A DNA stretch of 64,000 bases from JAFNAG01 sp963824985. GTDB lineage: Bacteria > Acidobacteriota > UBA6911. The DNA lies in the NCBI GenBank assembly GCA_963824985.1, contig CAWGRQ010000038.1, forward strand, positions 1-64,000. The letters are read 5' to 3'. Both the position numbers and the translations under genes were made by a program. The stretch's first letter is position 1; every line of letters begins with the position of its first letter. Under the pieces are notes generated by a model, which searched no databases, was not told the DNA's origin, and saw only the letters and a program-made list of their open reading frames with translations. Shown here piece by piece: positions 54,988-64,000 of the stretch.

Positions 54988-55016
54988 AGTATAGGTGGCA
55001 ATAAGGTGAATATCAA
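54988..55016 (-). promoter_or_regulatory. lexA promoter with candidate operator
   Basis: On the minus strand TTGATA (55016-55011), 17 bp, then TATACT (54993-54988). In plus orientation AGGTGGCA and AGGTGAA recur 10 bp apart between the two elements, a possible LexA operator, but this is a guess. Confidence 0.65.
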
Positions 55017-55063
55017 GAAATATATTTGGGAATCGGCATCGGGTGGCCGGGGGCAGCAAAAAG

Positions 55064-55341
55064 GTAATTGTTTAGCCAAATATAATGGATGAGGAAATAA
55101 AGCGCAAGGACGCAAAGATCGCCGCTGACCCACAGGCGTGAGCCCAGCTCTTCGCGCTGGCACATCCTTGGACGAGTCGCGCGAGAAAGCGCGGGCAGCG
55201 GCTACTCAGGAGGATTGCGCTTTCTCGCGCGACTCGTCCAAGGATGCGGCCGAAGGCCGCCCACGCCCACGAACCGAAAGGGTTCCCTTTGCGTCCTTGC
55301 GGCCTTGCGTCTTTGCGTTCTGCTGTTAAGCATCGGCTAAA
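55064..55341. repeat. Long-hairpin dispersed element, copy 7
   Basis: 278 bp, starting GTAATTGTTTAGCCAAAT and ending GCATCGGCTAA. Inner arms GGACGAGTCGCGCGAG and CTCGCGCGACTCGTCC pair perfectly with a new base combination. Lies between lexA and the sigma factor genes, which diverge. Confidence 0.9.
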
Positions 55342-55535
55342 TATTTTCAAAATTTGCAGTTGCCGTCAGGGTTGTTTATGGACTAGATTCAGACTGCGGG
55401 CTGAAACCGGTTTGCTTCCCCGGACCGGGCGTTCATCTGACCTGATGACCGCAGTACGGGGGGGGGGATGAAAACTTTTTTCCGGCAGGAACGAAACTTT
55501 CCCTGATCTGCCGGATCTTCCTTGGTGAGTTCAGT

Positions 55536-56141
55536 TTGAACAGACATTTTCTGAACCCAGAAGGCGTGGCGGCAGATTCAGATCTGCTTGAGCGGTGGAT
55601 CGGACAGGCCAAAAAGGGTGATCTTGGAGCCTTTCAACGCCTGTACGATATGTTCGCGCGCAGGGTTTTCAATTTCATCTACCGCATGGTCGCGTCCACT
55701 GAGGAAGCGGAGGATTTGACTCAGGAAACGTTCGTGACGGTGTATCGGAAACTGAGCTCGCTTAAGGACGATGCCAGATTCGAACCGTGGCTTTTTCGCA
55801 TCGCGAGGAACTTTGTTTATCAGAGATATCGCAGGCGTCCGCCGCCTATGATATCCGTAGATGATCAGGACGAAGAAGGCCGGGCCGCCGTGGAGTTTGT
55901 GGATGAGCGCAAGGATCCACAGGAGATGTATCAATCGGCAGAACTGGAACAGGTGGTGCAGCGATCGATTCTGGGGCTTCAGGAAAAATATCGTGAGGTT
56001 TTCGTACTGTCTGCCCTGCAGCACCACAGTTACCAGGAAATTGCCGAGATCGTCGGGCGCAGTCTCGCCAGCGTCAAAACGGACATCCACCGAGCCCGTC
56101 TTCTGGTACGGAAACAGGTCAAGGAATATCTTAAGGTGTAA
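55536..56141 (+). CDS. ECF-family RNA polymerase sigma factor
   Basis: 201 residues from a TTG start. Sigma-70 region 2 is clear: GDLGAFQRLYDMFARRVFNFIYRMV, then AEDLTQETFVTVYRKLSSL and RFEPWLFRIARNFVYQRYRRR. Region 4 follows: LGLQEKYREVFVLSALQHHSYQEIAEIVGRSLASVKTDIHRARLLVRKQVK. The length is normal for an ECF factor. The anti-sigma gene begins 2 bp after its stop, so the pair is regulated together. The start is uncertain; the upstream GGTGAG is the best ribosome site seen. Confidence 0.92.
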   Translation: MNRHFLNPEGVAADSDLLERWIGQAKKGDLGAFQRLYDMFARRVFNFIYRMVASTEEAEDLTQETFVTVYRKLSSLKDDARFEPWLFRIARNFVYQRYRRRPPPMISVDDQDEEGRAAVEFVDERKDPQEMYQSAELEQVVQRSILGLQEKYREVFVLSALQHHSYQEIAEIVGRSLASVKTDIHRARLLVRKQVKEYLKV

Positions 56142-56143
56142 CT

Positions 56144-56695
56144 ATGAATTGCCGTCAATGCAACGAAGATCTAACGGCTTATATCGACGGGGAGCTTCCG
56201 GGTTCCGACGCGGAACACCTGAGGCTGCACCTGGAAATGTGTCCGCCATGTAATGCGGAGTATCGGGACCTGAGCGCCTCGGTTGACTTCGTCGACACCC
56301 ATGCCCGCGATCTGGAACCGATGCCGGAAATCTGGAACAATCTCCGCGCCCGGATTTCGGAGATGCCGTCGCCTGCCAATTCGGGGGGGATTTTCCAGTT
56401 TTTGACCGTGAACCGATGGGCCGCCGCGATGGCGACTCTGGCGGCAACCGTAGCACTGGCAATCGGAATCTGGGGCTACCAGCAGCATCAGGCCACCGAA
56501 AGGGAATTCGTGGTCTTCATGAACGAGTATCTCGTCCGGCGCTCGGTCACAGAACGGATCCATGCGGTGCAGATCCGCCAAACGCGAAATATTACCCCGG
56601 TGGGCCAACTCTCCCCCGCCGTATTCCTGGAAAATCCGTTCGCGGAGGTGCGTGCCGAGGTCATGACCAATCCTTTCCAATCGGAGAATAAATAA
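56144..56695 (+). CDS. Membrane anti-sigma factor with zinc-finger domain
   Basis: 183 residues, starting 2 bp after the sigma factor stop. The N-terminal ZAS domain has CRQC at 3-6 and HLEMCPPC at 29-36, the H-x3-C-x2-C zinc motif of anti-sigma factors. A transmembrane helix lies at about 93-113 (AAAMATLAATVALAIGIWGY), so the C-terminal ~70 residues are outside. It should hold the ECF sigma factor inactive at the membrane until a signal. Its stop (TAATG) overlaps the next start. Confidence 0.88.
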   Translation: MNCRQCNEDLTAYIDGELPGSDAEHLRLHLEMCPPCNAEYRDLSASVDFVDTHARDLEPMPEIWNNLRARISEMPSPANSGGIFQFLTVNRWAAAMATLAATVALAIGIWGYQQHQATEREFVVFMNEYLVRRSVTERIHAVQIRQTRNITPVGQLSPAVFLENPFAEVRAEVMTNPFQSENK

Positions 56696-57156
56696 TGTGG
56701 GGTGCGAGCGGAGGCAGCAGGGCTATCCTGGCCGGCGTATTTTTCGCGGCATTAATCCCCTTGGCCTATTTTAGCCCCGCGGTTCAATCCAACGATCTCG
56801 TCAAGACGCGCCGGTTGGCTGAAGCTCAACATGAGATTGTCGTGATTCTTATCATCAAGAAAGATTTCAACCGCGCTTTCGACGAGGCAAACAAGATCTT
56901 TCAGATGAAGTGGCCCGATGATCAGGAACCACTGCTACTGAAGGAATTGCTCGGCTTATCGGACCAATTCCGGCACCATGCCCAGCCCGAACTTGCCGTC
57001 CGGCTGCTGGAGGTCAATGCGGGCGGATTCAAGTCCATCAAGAGCCAGGTGGCTATATGGATGGACAAGGGTTACATCCTGGAAGGGATGGGCCGGCATG
57101 ACGATGCGATCAGGTGCTTCAAGGAAGCCCAGCGTCTGGAAAAAAATCATCCGTAA
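56695..57156 (+). CDS. Exported TPR-like helical protein
   Basis: 153 residues; the ATG overlaps the anti-sigma stop (TAATG). A short hydrophobic N-terminus (AILAGVFFAALIPLAYFSPA) probably anchors or exports it. The rest is alpha-helical with two TPR-like units: QPELAVRLLEVNAGGFKSIKSQVAIWMDKGYILEGMGRHDDAIRCFKEAQRLEKNH. It completes a three-gene sigma/anti-sigma/TPR operon and may be a scaffold or co-sensor of the anti-sigma factor. That role is inferred. Confidence 0.7.
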   Translation: MWGASGGSRAILAGVFFAALIPLAYFSPAVQSNDLVKTRRLAEAQHEIVVILIIKKDFNRAFDEANKIFQMKWPDDQEPLLLKELLGLSDQFRHHAQPELAVRLLEVNAGGFKSIKSQVAIWMDKGYILEGMGRHDDAIRCFKEAQRLEKNHP

Positions 57157-57225
57157 ATTCCTCAGACTATTGCAGGCAGATGCGGAGATGGCCCTCCGAA
57201 CCGAAATTGTACCGCCTCTGTAAAA

Positions 57226-57246
57226 ATGGTATACAAATGGTATACA
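57226..57246 (+). promoter_or_regulatory. Direct ATGGTATACA repeat and extended -10 upstream of the mutase gene
   Basis: ATGGTATACA occurs at 57226-57235 and 57237-57246. The second copy contains TGGTATACA, an extended -10-like element 10 bp before the ATG at 57257, which has no Shine-Dalgarno. The paired GTATAC half-palindromes resemble a repressor operator of GntR type. Confidence 0.5.
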
Positions 57247-57256
57247 TTGACATCAC

Positions 57257-58877
57257 ATGAAAATCGCAGAAACCAACGAGAAAAAATCGGCGCCGCGTGA
57301 CTTCACCACCCTGTCGGGACACACGATCCGGGAAATCTACACGCCCGGCGACCTGCCCGGATTTGATGCTTCCGTTGATCTGGGCAATCCCGGCGAGTTT
57401 CCCTACACTCGCGGGGTGTATCAGAACATGTATCGGGGGCGTCTCTGGACGATGCGGCAGTTCGCCGGTTTCGGCGCGGCCGAGGACACCAACCTGCGTT
57501 TCAAGTACCTGCTCAAGCAAGGCCAGACCGGATTGTCGGTTGCCTTCGACTACCCGACGTTGTTCGGATACGACTCTGACAGTCCCGAGGCGTATGGTGA
57601 GGTGGGCCGGTGCGGGGTGGCGATCGATTCGCTGGCCGACATGGAATTGCTGTTTGACGGCATCCGGCTGGATCAGGTCACCACTTCGATGACCACCAAC
57701 GCCCCGGCCGCTGTGATCTGGGCGATGTACCTGGCAACGGCGGAGAAACAGGGGGCGGACTGGAAGGATCTTTCCGGCACGATCCAGAACGACATCCTCA
57801 AGGAATACATCGCCCAGAAGACCTTCATTTACCCGCCCGAGCCTTCCATGCGCCTGATCACGGACACGATGACGTTCGCCGCGCGTAACGTACCGCGCTG
57901 GAACACGATCTCCATCAGCGGGTACCATATCCGGGAAGCCGGATCGACGGCGATCCAGGAATTGGCTTTTACCCTGCGCGACGGCATCGAGTATGTCGAA
58001 TATGGCGTCCGGGCCGGCCTGGCGGTTGATGATTTCGCGCCGCGGCTCAGCTTCTTTTTCGATGTTCACAACGATTTCTTCGAAGAAATCGCCAAGCTGC
58101 GCGCGGCAAGGCGGATCTGGGCGAGAACGATGACGGATCGCTTCCATGCCCGGGATCCCAGATCGCTGCTGTGCCGCATCCACTGCCAGACGGCGGGGGT
58201 CTCGCTTACGGCTCAGCAACCATATAACAACGTGGTGCGGGTGACGTTGCAGGCTCTGGCCGCGGTTTTGGGGGGAACCCAGTCCCTGCACACCAACTCC
58301 CTGGATGAGACGCTCGCGTTGCCCACGGAGAAGTCGGTCACCATCGCCCTGCGCACCCAGCAGATCATCGCCCATGAAAGTGGAGTGTCAAATACGATCG
58401 ATCCGCTCGGCGGCTCCTATTTCCTCGAAAGCCTGACGAACGAAATGGAAGGGGCCGCCGATGGATTACTGCGACCGCATCGACGCCCTGGGGGGGATGG
58501 TGGCGGCCATCGAAAAGGGATATCCGCAGCGCGAAATCCAGGAATCATCGTATCAGTTCGCGCGGGCCGTAGAGGCCAGGGACAAGATCGTGGTGGGGGT
58601 TAATGAGTTCGTCACTGAAGAACCGCCCCCGGTGGATATCCTGGTCATCGACGATGCGGTTCAGAAGCGGCAGTGCGAGCGGCTGCAGCAGCTGCGCTCC
58701 CGACGGGATAACGGAAGGGTAGCGGGCACGTTGTCGGCTCTAAAGCGCAGCGCCGCGGGAACGGATCCCTTGATGCCCCGCATTCTCGACTGTGTACGCG
58801 CCTACGCCACCCTGGGCGAAATCTGCGATTCGCTGCGGGAGGTCTTTGGTGAATATCAGGAGCCGAGCATATTTTAG
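57257..58877 (+). CDS. Methylmalonyl-CoA mutase-type large subunit, one frameshift
   Basis: The frame from ATG 57257 runs to about 58455 and then continues in another frame (EMEGAADG to YCDRIDALGGMVAAIEKGYPQREIQESSYQF) to the stop at 58877, giving ~539 residues. Motifs: YTRGVYQNMYRGRLWTMRQFAGFG, GLSVAFDYPTLFGYDSD, TISISGYHIREAGS, LCRIHCQTAGVSLTAQQPYNNVVR, and the ending VFGEYQEPSIF. This large subunit binds the acyl-CoA; the B12-binding domain is in the next gene. It isomerises methylmalonyl-CoA or isobutyryl-CoA. The frameshift near 58455 is probably a sequencing indel. Confidence 0.85.
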
Positions 58878-58903
58878 ATGGTTCGAGCCCAGTGTGCGAT
58901 CCC

Positions 58904-59306
58904 ATGACAGAGAAAATAGATCCGAATACTCATCGCCAAACCGGGACTGGATGGACATGATCGGGGCGCGAAGGTCATTGCGCGCGCGCTTCGGGATGCC
59001 GGTATGGAGGTAATCTATACCGGGCTGCGCCAGACGCCGGAACAGATCATTCACGCCGCGCTCCAGGAGGATGTGGATGCCATCGGGCTTTCCATCCTGT
59101 CGGGCGCTCACATGCATCTGTTTCCACGACTGATGGAGTTGAAACGCGAGCAGCAGCTTGACGACGTCATGGTCTTTGCCGGCGGTATCATCCCCGATCC
59201 TGACATTCCCAGACTGAAGGCGATGGGAATCGCGGAGATCTTCCCCCCCGGCAGTTCCCTCGTGGAAATCGTCAATTTCGTCACCAACCACGTTCGCCGA
59301 GACTGA
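58904..59306 (+). CDS. Methylmalonyl-CoA mutase B12-binding subunit, one frameshift
   Basis: The ATG at 58904 lies 26 bp after the large subunit stop. After four or five residues (MTEKI) the frame must shift near 58915-58919 to read RILIAKPGLDGHDRGAKVIARALRDAGMEVIY, the cobalamin-binding DxHxxG motif (GLDGHDRG, with the lower-ligand His). The remainder, VDAIGLSILSGAHMHLFPRLMELKREQ then VFAGGIIPDPDIPRLKAMGIAEIFPPGSS, is standard and ends at 59306. It carries adenosylcobalamin for the mutase. Length about 134 residues is normal. Confidence 0.82.
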
Positions 59307-60072
59307 TCAGCGCGCGCAGGTCTGGTGCCGGCCGCCATCCACAGGCAGGCTGACGCCGGTGATCCAGTCCGCCTGGTCGGAAGCCAGAAACATGATGGCC
59401 CCGGCAATGTCGTCCGGTTGCCCGACCCGCCCGAGCGGGTGGGTGCTCCGGCTGTGTTCCAGGAATGCCCGGTATTTCTCCTCGGCCATGCCGCCGCGGC
59501 GATGAAGATTGGAAACCACCACTCCGGGATCGACGGCATTCACCCGGATTCCCTTGGCGGCGAGTTCCAGTGCCGCGCAGCGGGTCAGCTGATCGACCCC
59601 CGCCTTGCTGGCACAATAGGCCAGGACATTGGGAAAGGCGCGGATTCCGGTCACGCTGCTCACGTTAACGATGCTGCCCCGGCTCTTTTCCAGGTAGGGC
59701 AGGGCGAGCTGCATCATGGCAAAGACGGCGTCGAGATTGACGTCGAACATGGAGCGCCATTCGGAAAAGCTGGTGTTTTCAATCGTGCCATTCGCAATCG
59801 TGCCGGCCGCGTTGACCAGGATGTCGATGCCGCCGAACCGTGCCGCCACCGTCGGCAACGATGTGCTCTGCGGTCTTCATCCCGGCTCAGATCCCCGGCA
59901 AAGGCCGCAGCCTCGCCCCCATCGGCGGCAATCTGATCGACGAGTTCCTGAAGCGCTTTCATTTGCCTTCCTGTCACCCCCACGCGCGCGCCGTTCCGCG
60001 CCATCGGATGGCGGTCGCGCGTCCGATGCCGCTGCTGGCTCCGGTGATCAGGGCGATTTTCCCTTTTACCAT
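59307..60072 (-). CDS. Short-chain dehydrogenase/reductase, frameshifted
   Basis: The ATG at 60072 (GGAGG 7 bp upstream) reads VKGKIALITGASSGIGRATAI, the Rossmann TGxxxGxG motif. After a break near 59980 the frame continues GARVGVTGRQMKALQELVDQIAADGG, and after another near 59860 the rest is intact to 59307: FGGIDILVNAAGTIANG, GSIVNVSSVTGIRAFPNVLAYCASKAG with catalytic Ser, Tyr and Lys, and a C-terminal GVSLPVDGGRHQT. It is an NAD(P)-dependent oxidoreductase of ~255 residues; substrate unknown. It converges on the mutase genes. Confidence 0.8.
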
Positions 60073-60166
60073 GATTGCCTCCATCTGTTGTCAGGAGCAC
60101 CGATTTTACCTTAGTTCGGGTCAATTGCACCTTGAACCATTCGGGAATGTGGACTGGCGCACCAAT

Positions 60167-60199
60167 AAAAAGCCCCGGGCTGAATACCCGGGGCTTTTT
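60167..60199 (-). terminator. rRNA operon terminator
   Basis: AAAAAGCCCCGGG and CCCGGGGCTTTTT pair perfectly around CTGAATA. In the minus orientation the stem is followed by a T-run. It lies about 8 bp beyond the 3' end of 5S. Confidence 0.9.
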
Positions 60200-60207
60200 A
60201 AATTTAA

Positions 60208-60323
<116 letters not shown>

Positions 60324-60398
60324 AACTCGAAAACTCAAACAAATCAGGCAACGACGATCAGATTCCCGGATGCGGAATTTCAAGCAGGGTAAATTTTA

Positions 60399-63444
<3,046 letters not shown>

Positions 63445-63612
63445 ACTCCGCCTGAAATTCCTTGCGGAATTCAGGCAAGCCAATTCTATGACCTACTTGT
63501 ATTGTATTTACCCGTCGTTATCTGATTGTCAAAGATCAATAATTTCCGCTATATGCCGGAAAATCAAAAGCTCGCTTGCGTCAGAGCTCTTAATTTCCGC
63601 GCACACGTGCGC

Positions 63613-63688
63613 TGGTGGAGGTAAGCGGATTCGAACCGCTGACCCCCTGCTTGCAAAGCAGGTGCTCTTCCAGCTGAGCTATACCCCC
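63613..63688 (-). tRNA. tRNA-Ala (TGC anticodon)
   Basis: 76 nt including CCA: GGGGGTATAGCTCAGCTGGA at the 5' end, anticodon loop TTTGCAA, TTCGAATCC T-loop. Located in the 16S-23S spacer, as usual. Confidence 0.95.
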
Positions 63689-63727
63689 GTTAAGAAGCCT
63701 TCCGCTCCCAGGCTGCCGATCCAGGTT

Positions 63728-63804
63728 TGGTGGGCCTAGGTAGAGTCGAACTACCGACCTCACCCTTATCAGGGGTGCGCTCTAGCCAACTGAGCTATAG
63801 GCCC
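63728..63804 (-). tRNA. tRNA-Ile (GAT anticodon)
   Basis: 77 nt including CCA: GGGCCTATAGCTCAGTTGGC at the 5' end, anticodon loop CTGATAA, T-loop TTCGACTCT. It lies upstream of tRNA-Ala in the minus-strand operon. Confidence 0.95.
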
Positions 63805-64000
63805 ATTGCGCCATCAGCCGAACCGCTCTTCGACCTTCTCGAACGCCTCTGTCCGACTCTTAACCGTGGCATCTGCGGGCCAAAGCTCGTTGGCCTGCGT
63901 GACCTAAGATCTCTGAAAACTAGATAGGCGTGCTTCAAAATCACTCTGGGATCTCAGCATCGCTCGTAATAAGGAGCTGCCGGATCCAAGTTCCTTAGAA
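63805..64000 (-). other. 16S-23S spacer, 5' part
   Basis: The region holds no gene and is continuous with the tRNA-Ile side of the spacer. The 16S rRNA gene should lie beyond the right edge. Confidence 0.7.

Overview
The window is best read as two unlike pieces joined at about position 9,185. The left piece (1-9,185) is very GC-rich and carries a surface-polysaccharide gene set: a hexapeptide acyltransferase, a DUF849/BKACE enzyme, family 2 and family 4 glycosyltransferases, an O-antigen ligase, a DegT-type aminotransferase, a methyltransferase and a GNAT acetyltransferase. Almost every gene there reads correctly only if one jumps between frames, so this piece is either low-accuracy sequence or decayed, and it looks like a different (actinobacterial or Chloroflexota-like) genome. 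Its last gene is cut off exactly where a short dispersed repeat of the right-hand piece begins, so a chimeric assembly is the simplest explanation.

The right piece (9,185-64,000) resembles Acidobacteriota or a related soil/subsurface lineage. This is an inference from gene content: Tat-exported Gfo/Idh/MocA oxidoreductase, HEAT-repeat exported protein, ThuA-domain protein, TonB receptor with a carboxypeptidase-regulatory-like plug, and HTH-membrane-FG-GAP regulators. Layout: 9.3-15.5 kb exported oxidoreductase, HEAT protein, F5/8C-like protein and an Agl23-like membrane glycosyltransferase; 15.8-20.7 kb ThuA protein, isochorismatase-like hydrolase, DDAH-like amidinohydrolase and a transglutaminase-like protein; 21.5-27.1 kb a MurQ/GKRP-like double-SIS protein, a SPOR-domain lipoprotein, an acetamidase/formamidase and small proteins; 27.7-30.5 kb a broken TonB receptor; 30.5-38.3 kb a signalling block (two HTH/FG-GAP membrane regulators, two NarL-type response regulators, one with a degenerate receiver, and a PAS histidine kinase); 38.6-45.3 kb outer-membrane protein, SLC13 transporter plus ornithine-cyclodeaminase-like enzyme, initiator tRNA, GNAT and NamZ; 46.1-52.7 kb a compact glcDEF-nagA-lysA run; 52.9-57.2 kb DUF47/PhoU-like protein, lexA with a small partner, ECF sigma factor, anti-sigma factor and TPR protein; 57.2-60.1 kb methylmalonyl-CoA-mutase-type subunits and an SDR; 60.2-64 kb a minus-strand rRNA operon (5S, 23S, tRNA-Ala, tRNA-Ile), with the 16S gene expected beyond the right edge.

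Metabolically the right piece suggests a heterotroph that oxidises glycolate, processes odd-chain or branched acyl-CoA, and handles cell-wall sugars (NamZ muramidase, NagA deacetylase and a MurQ-like SIS protein are all present but not adjacent).

The most unusual feature is its intergenic DNA. Seven copies of a roughly 270-290 bp element form a long hairpin whose arms change together between copies. Around them lie two further short palindromic families, a tandem array of about 22-bp units, and remnants of a HicA toxin and a GxxExxY-family gene. One hairpin element supplies the last codons and the stop of a response regulator; another abuts the truncated GxxExxY remnant.
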